The notes beneath the pieces were generated by a model, which searched no databases, was not told where the DNA came from, and saw nothing but the letters and a program-made list of their open reading frames with translations. From NCBI GenBank assembly GCA_964551475.1, contig CAZKCI010000069.1:21719-85718 (forward strand): a stretch of 64,000 nt of DNA, read 5' to 3'. The DNA is from CAZKCI01 sp964551475 (GTDB lineage Bacteria > Auribacterota > Erginobacteria > Erginobacterales > CAZKCI01). This document shows positions 34,768 through 43,364 of the stretch, one piece after another (the stretch's first letter is position 1; every line of letters begins with the position of its first letter). The position numbers and the translations under genes were made by a program.

Positions 34768-35887
34768 CCCTTGCACTACATCATTCCGACCGGATTACAC
34801 CGTCATTCCGGGGAAGACCCTCGCCGAAACTCTTGAGAAAAGCGGCATGACGCAGACGGAGTTGGCCCAGCGCTCAGGCCTCACCCGCAAGACGATAAAT
34901 GGGATCATCAATGGCAAAGAGCCAATTACTTCCGATACGGCGATCCAGCTGGAGAAAATATTCCAAGTGCCCGCTCGATTCTGGATCAATTTGCAGAATA
35001 ACTATGAGGAAGCTACGGCTCGCTTGAAGGAATGTGAGCGCCTTTTGGAATATCAAGGTTGGATCGAGGAGCATGGAATCCCGGTCGATGAATTGATCAA
35101 GCGGGGTGCTGTTACTGCATTCAAAGATGGCCTGGAACAGCTTGCCGCCGTGCTGAAGTTCTTCGGGGTGGCCAGTCCGGAAGAATATCGCAAGGTCTGG
35201 GGACGGACGCGGCGGGAATACGCCTACCGCCAATCAAAGAAGTATCAAGTTAAATTCGGCGCCGTGTCTGCTTGGTTGCGTCTCGGAGAACTGGCGGCCG
35301 CGAAGCGCGAGTGTCGCCCCCATGAAAAGAGCCGATTGGAGAATGCTGTTGGAATCCTTCGCAAGGAAGTTACAGGGGACATCGCCGAGAGCCAGGGACG
35401 AATGATTCAATACCTGTCTGACTTTGGCGTGGCCATGGTATTCGTTCCGGGCATTCCTGGAGCGCCGATCTATGGCGCTACCCGCTGGCTAACCACGACC
35501 AAAGCGGTTCTTCAAATGAGCCTTCGCGGAAAAGACGATGGGCATTTCTGGTTCACTATCTTTCATGAGATGGCTCACATCCTGCGCCATGGGAAGAAGG
35601 ATATATTCCTCGAAATCGATAAGGGACAAGCCACCGACAAGGAAGAGGAGGCGGATAAGTTCGCCTGCGATGTATTGATCCCTCCAGAAAAGTATTCTCA
35701 GTTCCTTCGCTCGCAACGCCGGGCATTTCGTGGGCGCTTCCTCATGATCAGTCATGACGCGATCAGGAAATTCGCGAATGACGTGAATGTCCCGCCGGGG
35801 GTTGTAGTGGGCCGCCTCCAGCACGAGGGGCGCTTGCGCTATTCGCACTGCAATGATCTGAAGATCCAACTCGAATTTGCTGATTAG
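34745..35887 (+). CDS. higA: XRE-family antitoxin fused to an ImmA/IrrE-type metallopeptidase
   Basis: 380 aa. The N-terminal HTH (TLAETLEKSGMTQTELAQRSGLTRKTINGIINGKEPITSDTAIQLEKIF) is a HigA/XRE domain. The C-terminal half carries FTIFHEMAHILRHG, the HExxH zinc motif at about residues 274-278, and a downstream EEEADKFACDVLIPP, the ImmA/IrrE (M78) signature. This architecture is known for stress- or phage-responsive antitoxins in which proteolysis relieves repression. The start is ATG 34745, overlapping the toxin gene; ATG 34760 is an equally plausible start. Only 8 bp separate it from the methyltransferase, so it may also regulate that gene and those beyond it. Confidence 0.85.
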   Translation: MSEIPMNSPCTTSFRPDYTVIPGKTLAETLEKSGMTQTELAQRSGLTRKTINGIINGKEPITSDTAIQLEKIFQVPARFWINLQNNYEEATARLKECERLLEYQGWIEEHGIPVDELIKRGAVTAFKDGLEQLAAVLKFFGVASPEEYRKVWGRTRREYAYRQSKKYQVKFGAVSAWLRLGELAAAKRECRPHEKSRLENAVGILRKEVTGDIAESQGRMIQYLSDFGVAMVFVPGIPGAPIYGATRWLTTTKAVLQMSLRGKDDGHFWFTIFHEMAHILRHGKKDIFLEIDKGQATDKEEEADKFACDVLIPPEKYSQFLRSQRRAFRGRFLMISHDAIRKFANDVNVPPGVVVGRLQHEGRLRYSHCNDLKIQLEFAD

Positions 35888-35895
35888 TTAAGCGA

Positions 35896-38800
35896 ATGAA
35901 GAAATTGAAACCAACCTGGCAGATCGACACGGGACGCCTTGCCGAGTCCATTCAGCGAACTGTCCGGGGCGCTCGGACGGAAGAAGACGTGAAGATGGCG
36001 CTCGAACCGCTCCTTCGCCGCGCCTTCCAGGAAGCGGGGATCGACGTCAATATCGTGCAATACGAAAAGACCACAGCCGTTACATCCAAGCGCATGGACG
36101 CCGTTTACGGATATCTGATCATAGAATATAAAGGGCCGGGAAAGCTGAGCCGAAGCCCATCCGTTAAATCGGCCAAGGGCCAGCTAGAGCGGTATCTCAA
36201 CGAAGAGGCCGGAAGACATGGAGAACACACGGAAGATTTTCTTCAGAAAGCTATAGGCGTCGCTATCGACGATGAAAAAATTCTCTTCGCGCGGTATTCG
36301 AAGACCGCAAAGTTGCTGATTCCCCCCGTTCCCGTCGAAACCGAGGTGCTGGATCTGTTCCCGGAGATTGCTGTACAGCGAGGCTTTCAATTTCAAGGCC
36401 CTTATCCGATCACGTCGAGCAGTCTCGCCAATCTTCTCGTATACGTGCGTTCGGCCGCCCGCCGGCCGTTGACGGCCGCGGATCTAGCTAAGGTCTTCAA
36501 TCCCGAGACTGAGGTGGCGCGTGTGGCGGTGTCCGAGCTCTATTCGGCAGCCATGCGCGGCCAGAGGCGGAGCGCTTTCCCCCGAGTTGCTACGTTTTAT
36601 GCGGAATGGGACCGGATTTTCGGCGTTGTGTACGGAGAGAAGCTGGAGAAAGCGGAAAGCGCCGCGGAAGAGACCGCTCGACTTTACGGGCTTCCTATTG
36701 GCATTCGGCTCAAGCCTCTGCTCTTCGCGATCCATACCTTCTATGCGCTGTTGATGAAGTTGATCGCCGTTGAGCTGTTAGCTCTTCAACGCGACTTAGC
36801 CGTGACATCGTTTGTCAGCGGGGTAAGCGCCGAAACCGACGAAGTCTTGCGCGAGCGGCTGGCTAGATTGGAGAGCGGCGAGGACTTTCGCGCCCGGGGG
36901 ATTGAGAACTTCTTGGAAGCGGATTTTTTCTCCTGGTATCTGGACGCATGGAATAAGCCGGTAGCGGGAGCTCTGAGAAACATCATTCGCGCCCTCTCGG
37001 ATTTTGAGCCGGCGACCCCAGTGCTCGAGCCGGACTGGACCCGCGATCTACTTCAGAAGCTCTATGAGCTTGTTGTCCCCCGCATGCTCCGGCACAGTCT
37101 GGGGGAGTACTATACCCCTGATTGGCTGGCCGGTTATTTGGTCGATCTTTCCGGTTACAAAGGCGATCCGGCGAGTCGCTATCTCGATCCCGCCTGCGGC
37201 TCGGGCACGTTCCTCGTTCAAGCGATAGAGCGCGTTGTTCGTTTTGTAGAAGGCCATGGCAAAGTGCATCCGGCGGAAGTTGGTCGCGCCGTGCTTGATA
37301 ACATCATCGGTTTCGATTTGAATCCGCTCGCGGTCTTGGCGGCCCGTACCAATTATCTGATCGCCTTCTCGCGGTTCTTGCCCTATGTGCGTCCCATATC
37401 ACTTCCTGTGTATCTGTGTGATTCTGTCTTACCCCCCGACCGGTACGAAGAAAAGCAACGTACCCTATTCGATAATGAAGTCGTGGTTTTCAAGACCAGG
37501 GAGCACGATTACATTTTTCCCGTCTCGATGAAGAACAAAGGGCATATCGAGCAATTTACGGGGCTGATCCTCCGCTCTCTTCGCGGCAAAACGGCGGCGG
37601 GTGGCTTCCGCTCGATTGTTGCCAGGGAAATGAAGCTAGAGGACGACGAGATGGACCGGCTGACGGAGATCTACCGGCGGATCAAGGAATTGGACGATCA
37701 GCATCGCGACGGCATTTGGGCGCATTACATCAAGAACGCCTTCGCGCCGGTGTATGTAGGGCAGTTCGATTTTGTGATCGGGAACCCGCCTTGGATCCGC
37801 TGGGGCTATCTGGCGGACGATTACCGTCAGCGGACTCTCATCCTCTGGCGGAACTACGGTCTATTCTCGCTCTCCGGCCATGAGACCCGCCTGGGCGCAG
37901 GCGAAAAGGATTTTTCCATGCTCTTCACTTATACCAGTGCCGACCGCTATCTCAGGGACGGCGGGACGCTGGGATTCGTGATCACCCAGGAGGTCTTCAA
38001 ATCCAAAGGCGCGGGCGAGGGATTTCGAAGATTCCGCCTGGGCGACAACGGAGCATATTTGAAAGTCTTCCACATGGAAGACATGGTGGATCTCAAACCA
38101 TTTCATGCTGCGAATAAGACCTCGATTTTCCTCATGAAAAAAGGCGAGGAAACGAGCTATCCAGTTCCTGTCGTGGAATGGAGGCGGAACAAGGGTGTAG
38201 GCCGCATTCCGCCTGAATGGGGCTTGGCCCAGGTGCGTTCTCAAACATCGAGAAAGCATTTGAAAGCGGTTCCTGTTGATGAGAATCGCGTCGTCTCTTC
38301 ATGGCAGACGGCAGAAGCGGGCGAACTAGAGCTCTCCAAGCGCTTGAAGGGGAAGAATCCTTATCTAGCCCGTTTGGGGGCTCGTGTCGAACCTTATGGC
38401 GTGTTTTGGTTGAAGTTCATCGAGATGAGGCCGGATGGTCTGGTCGTGATTGAGAACCAGTATGACCGGGGGAAACGGAAAGTTCGCCATGTCCGGGATG
38501 CGCTGGAGACCAAGCTGATCTTTCCGGCAGTCAGCGGAGGAGACATTATTAAGTTCGGGATCAAGGATTGGTTTCCGATTCTGATTTCGCAAGATCCAAA
38601 TAAGCGCGAGCCTTACCCCGTGGAATGGATGCAAGAAAATGCGCCTTTGACTCTCGCATATCTCAAGCAATTTGAAGCCGTTCTGTTGTCGCGCGGTTCT
38701 AATGTGGTCAGAGATCTGGCGAAAAGGACGGCTTTCTACGCAATGTTTGGCATCGGCGACTATAGTTTTGCTCGTTATCGTGTTGTCTGGAAGCGCATGG

Positions 38801-39174
38801 CCCAAAAAATGGAAGCGACGGTCTTGACCAGTGCGAAAACGCCCTTTGGGACGAAGACTCTTATCTCTACCGATACGACCTCATTGATTACAGCCGTCAG
38901 CAAGGAAGAGGCGCATTACATATGCGCCATTCTTAACTCCATAGTTATAGACAGCTATATCCGCAGTTTTTCCTCCGGTGGCAGGGGATTCGGCGCGCCG
39001 TCCATCATGAAAAATATCGCTATTCCGCCCTTTAATGAGAGAAACAAGCTTCATCTCGCCCTTGTGCGTGCGTCGTTGGAAGCCCACGAGGCTGTGGCTC
39101 GCAAGCAAGGACTCGGCGACCTTGAAAATCGGATCAATAGACTGGCGAAAGAGCTATGGAATATCAAAGATTAG
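35896..39174 (+). CDS. Type IIG-like restriction enzyme / N6-adenine DNA methyltransferase
   Basis: 1092 aa. The N-terminal domain has RMDAVYGYLIIEYKGPG, a PD-(D/E)xK nuclease-like motif (Asp68, Glu77, Lys79). The central methyltransferase has LGEYYTPDWLAGYLVD, YLDPACGSGTFLVQAI (motif I, about residue 430), IIGFDLNPLAVLAARTNYL and FVIGNPPWIRW (catalytic NPPW, about residue 632). The C-terminal 400 residues should hold target recognition (SSGGRGFGAPSIMKNIAIPPF). This one-protein layout is typical of Type IIG/Eco57I-like restriction-modification enzymes. It overlaps the next gene by 19 bp. Unlike a standalone Type IIG gene, it follows an XRE-ImmA gene and precedes a DprA-like one. GC is lower than in the housekeeping genes. 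Confidence 0.88.
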   Translation: MKKLKPTWQIDTGRLAESIQRTVRGARTEEDVKMALEPLLRRAFQEAGIDVNIVQYEKTTAVTSKRMDAVYGYLIIEYKGPGKLSRSPSVKSAKGQLERYLNEEAGRHGEHTEDFLQKAIGVAIDDEKILFARYSKTAKLLIPPVPVETEVLDLFPEIAVQRGFQFQGPYPITSSSLANLLVYVRSAARRPLTAADLAKVFNPETEVARVAVSELYSAAMRGQRRSAFPRVATFYAEWDRIFGVVYGEKLEKAESAAEETARLYGLPIGIRLKPLLFAIHTFYALLMKLIAVELLALQRDLAVTSFVSGVSAETDEVLRERLARLESGEDFRARGIENFLEADFFSWYLDAWNKPVAGALRNIIRALSDFEPATPVLEPDWTRDLLQKLYELVVPRMLRHSLGEYYTPDWLAGYLVDLSGYKGDPASRYLDPACGSGTFLVQAIERVVRFVEGHGKVHPAEVGRAVLDNIIGFDLNPLAVLAARTNYLIAFSRFLPYVRPISLPVYLCDSVLPPDRYEEKQRTLFDNEVVVFKTREHDYIFPVSMKNKGHIEQFTGLILRSLRGKTAAGGFRSIVAREMKLEDDEMDRLTEIYRRIKELDDQHRDGIWAHYIKNAFAPVYVGQFDFVIGNPPWIRWGYLADDYRQRTLILWRNYGLFSLSGHETRLGAGEKDFSMLFTYTSADRYLRDGGTLGFVITQEVFKSKGAGEGFRRFRLGDNGAYLKVFHMEDMVDLKPFHAANKTSIFLMKKGEETSYPVPVVEWRRNKGVGRIPPEWGLAQVRSQTSRKHLKAVPVDENRVVSSWQTAEAGELELSKRLKGKNPYLARLGARVEPYGVFWLKFIEMRPDGLVVIENQYDRGKRKVRHVRDALETKLIFPAVSGGDIIKFGIKDWFPILISQDPNKREPYPVEWMQENAPLTLAYLKQFEAVLLSRGSNVVRDLAKRTAFYAMFGIGDYSFARYRVVWKRMAQKMEATVLTSAKTPFGTKTLISTDTTSLITAVSKEEAHYICAILNSIVIDSYIRSFSSGGRGFGAPSIMKNIAIPPFNERNKLHLALVRASLEAHEAVARKQGLGDLENRINRLAKELWNIKD

Positions 39175-39974
39175 ATCCGGCCGATTCCTCCTATCCCGAT
39201 AAGATTAAAGAGCGCATGGGCGGAGAAGCGCCGGTCCTATATTTCCAGGGTCCATTACATCTTCTGGATCGTTTTGGAATGGGCGTCGTCTGCTCCGACC
39301 TGATTCCGGGCCAATGCATGATCGAAGCCAACCAGCTTCTTTTCACGATCCGGGAATATGCGATGAACTATATCGGCGGCTGGCATTCAGTGATGGAGAC
39401 CGAAATATTCCGTCTGGCGCTGGACCGTCCCACGGATCCCAATAACCTACGATCTCTCACCATGCTGACGGCGCGCGGCATCTCCCGCGAAAACTGGGAT
39501 GATTTCTTGGGCGATCGCTTCGGATACGAGGGCCCTTTTACCGGATTCCCGCAAAAAGAGGAGTATTACCGGCGAGCGGAAGAAAGTGAAATCCTGGTCC
39601 TGTCCGCCACGGAGCCGACGCTCAAGCGTTTTCTAAAGAGCAATATCATCCTGCGCAACGTATTGACGTGCGCCCTCGCGGACGTGGTCTTCGTCCCATA
39701 CGCGGGGAAAGGGTCGAAAACCTACGCGACCTGCAAAAGGGTATTGTCTTTCCAAATCCCCATGGTCACTGTCGATAGGGCGGAAAATAAGGATACGCTC
39801 GATCTTGGTATACCGGCATTTACAAGGAAAACGATAGGGGATTTCCTCGAGAAACTGGGCGCGGCGAAGGGAGGGGTGTCGCCGTTCCCCCAGCGTGCAA
39901 TGGCTGTCAGAGAATCGGCTCCTCAGCCGTTCCTACCGCCAAAATCAAAACTAAAACAAACCGATTTTCTTTGA
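39156..39974 (+). CDS. DprA/SLOG-like nucleotide- or DNA-binding protein
   Basis: 272 aa. The opening EYQRLDPADSSYPDKIKERMGGEAPVLYFQGPLHLLDRFGMGVVCSDL echoes the DprA pattern (YP..L......P..L...G...L......V..SR). ESEILVLSATEPTLKRFLKSNIILRNVLTCALADVVFVPYAGKGSKTYATCKRVLSFQIPMVTV resembles the second half of the DprA/LOG Rossmann fold, where A-D-x-V-F-V and GS.T a cluster bind nucleic acid or nucleotide. SLOG-type proteins occur as sensors in defence systems (family knowledge). The 19-bp overlap with the Type IIG gene suggests a coupled function. The similarity is moderate and the SR motif is altered. Confidence 0.6.
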   Translation: MEYQRLDPADSSYPDKIKERMGGEAPVLYFQGPLHLLDRFGMGVVCSDLIPGQCMIEANQLLFTIREYAMNYIGGWHSVMETEIFRLALDRPTDPNNLRSLTMLTARGISRENWDDFLGDRFGYEGPFTGFPQKEEYYRRAEESEILVLSATEPTLKRFLKSNIILRNVLTCALADVVFVPYAGKGSKTYATCKRVLSFQIPMVTVDRAENKDTLDLGIPAFTRKTIGDFLEKLGAAKGGVSPFPQRAMAVRESAPQPFLPPKSKLKQTDFL

Positions 39975-39990
39975 ACTACGCACAAGCATT

Positions 39991-40482
39991 ATGAAAAAAC
40001 GGATCTGGCCAGGCGATGGGAAGGTTCTGGAAAATCTATTTGTTGTAATGTTCGGTCTATGTTTTGCTTGGATGGGCACGCAGATGCTTCAGGACATAAT
40101 GGCATTAGGAGTTGGAGAGATATACGCTCATGGCGTAGCAACATTTGCAGTAAAAGCCTTAATCGTTGGCTTGACGTTTATTCTATCAAGCATCGCATTT
40201 GTTAATATCGTCGTCTTTTGCAATAAGATCAAATGCGAATCGACTCTAGTAAGCTATATCAATGTGCTAATTGTTATGGTGCTATCTGCAAGCCCATGGG
40301 CTTGTTACCATATAGCCAGGATAGTTACCAAACCATTGGCGAAGGATTTGTATCCCTGGGCAGGATGGTTAAACAATGTGGACGTCATATTTATAGCGTT
40401 GTATGTGCCTATTGTCGGGATTATGCTTATATTGGGCCAATCGGTAAAGAAATTCTTCCTGCGAGACATTCATTCAAATTAG
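39991..40482 (+). CDS. Small four-helix membrane protein, unrecognised
   Basis: 163 aa with four likely TM segments: LFVVMFGLCFAWMGTQML, AVKALIVGLTFILSSIAFVNIVVF, LVSYINVLIVMVLSASPWACYHIA and VDVIFIALYVPIVGIMLILG. Loops are short, with Lys-rich ends. No family is recognised. It is markedly AT-richer than its neighbours and lies 16 bp after the DprA-like gene and 15 bp before SIR2, on the same strand. By context it could be a membrane component of the defence locus, but a passenger gene is equally possible. Confidence 0.6.
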   Translation: MKKRIWPGDGKVLENLFVVMFGLCFAWMGTQMLQDIMALGVGEIYAHGVATFAVKALIVGLTFILSSIAFVNIVVFCNKIKCESTLVSYINVLIVMVLSASPWACYHIARIVTKPLAKDLYPWAGWLNNVDVIFIALYVPIVGIMLILGQSVKKFFLRDIHSN

Positions 40483-40497
40483 CGCTAGGAATCCGGA

Positions 40498-41592
40498 ATG
40501 ATGAAGACTGCCAGTAGAAGCGAGAAGAAGGCCATTCTTGAAGGATTGATTGACCTCTTCGGTCAGAATCGCCGATGGCTTCTGTTCTTCGGGACAGGCA
40601 CTTCATGTGCTTTGGACAAGCGCTTTGGTATGCCCGCCCTTGCGGAGCATTTAAAGAATGTACTTGGAACTGAGGCTGACTGGCCACAAGTGGCATCTGA
40701 CTTGGCGGCAGGGCGATCCTTGGAGCAGGCTCTAACCGGAGTGAAGTTGGGGCAATCCACGAAGGTAAAGATCCGAGACGCAACAGGTGCCTATGTTGCC
40801 AGGATCGACCGAAGTGTCCGGGATGATGTGATTCTGGGCCGAAAGCAATGGGTGGGTTCGCATCTCATTAGGGCTCTGGTCGACCGACTGCCTCCGCGGA
40901 ACCCACGTTTGGCGGTTATCACCGCGAATTACGACATGTTGATTGAGTATGCGTGCGCGGCTCAAGGCATTCGTTGCACCGCAGGTTTCCTTGGCGAACT
41001 CGTCCGAGTGTGGGACTGGGATGGTGTTCAGGACAGCCTGCACCATTGTCGGCGAAGTCGGAATGTTGTGCGGACGAATCCTCTGTCACGCGTCGAGTTG
41101 TTTAAGGTGCATGGCTCCATCAACCGTTTCACGGCAGCCAACCGCCAGATTGAGTGTGATCTTTGGACTGATGCGATGCCTGCTGGATTAGAGCGTGATG
41201 TGGCTTCGCCCGGAGATCCTAAGTACGAGCAGTATGCGTTCAATATAGATACTGTTTCCCGTGCTTCCCAGGCCGAGGATGAAGCGATGGCATTCGCTAT
41301 CGCCGGCTATGGGTTCCACGACGCACACCTGCATCGGCGGATACTCGCGCGAGTGCAAAAACAGGATTGTCCACTGCTCGTCATGACACTCGATCTCCCC
41401 GATGCGGAGATTGGGGAGCTTCGGAATCTCGGCAAGCGCGTCTGGATTCTGGTCGCTCCGAGGACGGAAAGCGGTTCATATGACGAATTGCGGACGCTGA
41501 TCTACATGCCCGGCAAGGCACATCCTTTGGTCCTGGACAACGAACAACTCTGGAAGTGCGACTATTTTGCTAAACGGATACTAGGAGGTTAG
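40498..41592 (+). CDS. SIR2-like NADase/deacetylase-fold protein (defence)
   Basis: 364 aa. WLLFFGTGTSCALDKRFGMP (residues 27-46) holds the SIR2 NAD-binding glycine motif, AVITANYDMLIEYA (139-152) the TxNYD motif, LFKVHGSINR (201-210) the catalytic histidine motif, and AIAGYGFHDAHLHRRI the late GYGFxD motif. This SIR2_2-type domain is used as an NAD+-depleting effector in several anti-phage systems, including SIR2-HerA. Two bases separate it from the HerA-type ATPase gene, supporting that pairing. Start ATG 40498 (or Met2). Confidence 0.88.
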   Translation: MMKTASRSEKKAILEGLIDLFGQNRRWLLFFGTGTSCALDKRFGMPALAEHLKNVLGTEADWPQVASDLAAGRSLEQALTGVKLGQSTKVKIRDATGAYVARIDRSVRDDVILGRKQWVGSHLIRALVDRLPPRNPRLAVITANYDMLIEYACAAQGIRCTAGFLGELVRVWDWDGVQDSLHHCRRSRNVVRTNPLSRVELFKVHGSINRFTAANRQIECDLWTDAMPAGLERDVASPGDPKYEQYAFNIDTVSRASQAEDEAMAFAIAGYGFHDAHLHRRILARVQKQDCPLLVMTLDLPDAEIGELRNLGKRVWILVAPRTESGSYDELRTLIYMPGKAHPLVLDNEQLWKCDYFAKRILGG

Positions 41593-41594
41593 CC

Positions 41595-43364
41595 ATGGCA
41601 TTCTTTCCCTTCAACCTGGGCAAGGCCGAACAAGACGCGCACTATGCGGGATCTGTTGCGGTTGTGGACACGAGAAAGGTCATACTGGATGTGCCCGACG
41701 ACAGTCTGGAGCGCATCAGCGTTGGCAAATTGGCAACGCTGCCCATCGGCAACCTCGATGAATGGCTGATTGGTTTCATTGACCGGATCGTCTGCAAAGT
41801 GCAGTACGTGGCACCCCCGTCGGACCGCGCGGAGGCCGCAACAGACAAGGCCCCAGATGGAGACCTTGTGGCAGGGCTCACGCAGGGCAATGCTGTAACA
41901 ATCACCCTGGTCGGCACCGTCAAACGCGCAACGGATGACAAGAGCGATATTTCCTACCGCTTCACGCGTTCCCTTGTCAACGTGCCTGATGTTCGTGCGT
42001 CATGCTTCGTTCTACGCGAGAAGGCGTTAGAAGCGTTCATGGGGTTGCTGGTGAAAGCCGGCGACACGGAGCATGCTCTTGCTGTTGGGCACTACACACT
42101 CGATCCGACGGCCAAGGCGTTTCTCGACGGGGACAAGTTCTTCCAGCGCCATGCGGCACTACTGGGAAGCACTGGTTCCGGTAAGTCATGGACCGTGGCC
42201 AAGATCCTCGAGCGAGCCGCCCGTTTGCCGTCGGCCAATCTGATCGTGTTCGACCTCCATGGCGAATACTCGCAGTTGAGCTATGCCCGTCAGCTTCGAG
42301 TTCCCGGCCCGGACGATCTGGTGTCGCCTCAGCCCGATTTGTTGTTCCTGCCCTTCTGGTTGATGAACGCGGAGGAATTGGTGGCGATGTTCGTAGATCG
42401 CACCGAATTTACGGCCCACAACCAGACCTTGGTCTTCCAGCGCGAGGTCGAGCAGGCGAAACGCGCCTTCCTGGAAAAGCAAGGGAAGACAGATGTGCTG
42501 GCCGTGTTCACGGTGGACAGTCCGGTACCCTTTCCGCTGGATAAGGTCATCGGGAGGATCGATGAACTGAACACAGAAATGGTTCAGGGTGCGCGCGGCT
42601 TGAAGCAGGGAGATTTTTACGGGCAGTTCAGCCGGCTGCTGGTCCGCATGGGGACAAAACGAAACGACAAAAGGTATGGGTTCTTATTTCAGGCACCGGA
42701 GAAGCTGCAGACCTATGAGGCGTTTCACGCATTGGCCCGACAACTCCTGGACTTCGCGGACCAGAAGTCGAAGATCAAGGTCATTGACTTCTCCGAAGTT
42801 CCGGCGGATGCCTTGCCCATCATGCTCGGCATTGTTGCGCGGCTCGTTTACTACCTGCAATTCTGGATGCCAAAGGAGAAGCGGCACCCGGTAGCACTAA
42901 TCTGCGATGAGGCCCACATTTATCTACCACACGACGGCGGCAATCCGAACGAAGAGCGAGCGATCGCGTGTTTCGAGAAGGTGGCAAAGGAAGGTCGGAA
43001 GTATGGAGTATCGCTGATCGTCGTGAGCCAGCGGCCGTCCGATGTCAATGCTACGGTTCTCAGCCAATGCAATAACGTTGTTGCTCTTCGGTTGACGAAT
43101 AGTAGTGACCAAGCGGTCGTGAACAAATTGATGCCTGAAAGTCTGTCGGCGCTCCTGGAGATGCTGCCGATTCTGGATGTGGGGGAGGCGTTAGTTGTGG
43201 GGGATGCGGTATTATTGCCGAGTCGTATTCGAATCGATCCTCCCAATGAGAAGCCTATCAGCGCCACGATTGACTTCTGGACCGAGTGGAACAAGGTGGG
43301 CCGGAATCCCGACTGGCAACTCGCGGCCGAGAACATGCGGCGGCAGCGGCGGCGCTCCTCATGA
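41595..43364 (+). CDS. herA: HerA/FtsK-like ATPase (DUF87)
   Basis: 589 aa. An N-terminal HAS-barrel-like domain (about 1-150) leads to the P-loop ALLGSTGSGKSWTVAKIL (188-205). Walker B is VALICDEAHIYLPHDGG (about 434-450), and KVAKEGRKYGVSLIVVSQRPSDVNATVLSQCNNVVALRLTN contains the sensor and arginine region. HerA-type hexameric ATPases work in archaeal end resection and, paired with SIR2 or nucleases, in bacterial phage defence. It starts at ATG 41595 after aggaggttagcc. Its stop overlaps the AAA+ gene (ATGA). Confidence 0.92.
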   Translation: MAFFPFNLGKAEQDAHYAGSVAVVDTRKVILDVPDDSLERISVGKLATLPIGNLDEWLIGFIDRIVCKVQYVAPPSDRAEAATDKAPDGDLVAGLTQGNAVTITLVGTVKRATDDKSDISYRFTRSLVNVPDVRASCFVLREKALEAFMGLLVKAGDTEHALAVGHYTLDPTAKAFLDGDKFFQRHAALLGSTGSGKSWTVAKILERAARLPSANLIVFDLHGEYSQLSYARQLRVPGPDDLVSPQPDLLFLPFWLMNAEELVAMFVDRTEFTAHNQTLVFQREVEQAKRAFLEKQGKTDVLAVFTVDSPVPFPLDKVIGRIDELNTEMVQGARGLKQGDFYGQFSRLLVRMGTKRNDKRYGFLFQAPEKLQTYEAFHALARQLLDFADQKSKIKVIDFSEVPADALPIMLGIVARLVYYLQFWMPKEKRHPVALICDEAHIYLPHDGGNPNEERAIACFEKVAKEGRKYGVSLIVVSQRPSDVNATVLSQCNNVVALRLTNSSDQAVVNKLMPESLSALLEMLPILDVGEALVVGDAVLLPSRIRIDPPNEKPISATIDFWTEWNKVGRNPDWQLAAENMRRQRRRSS

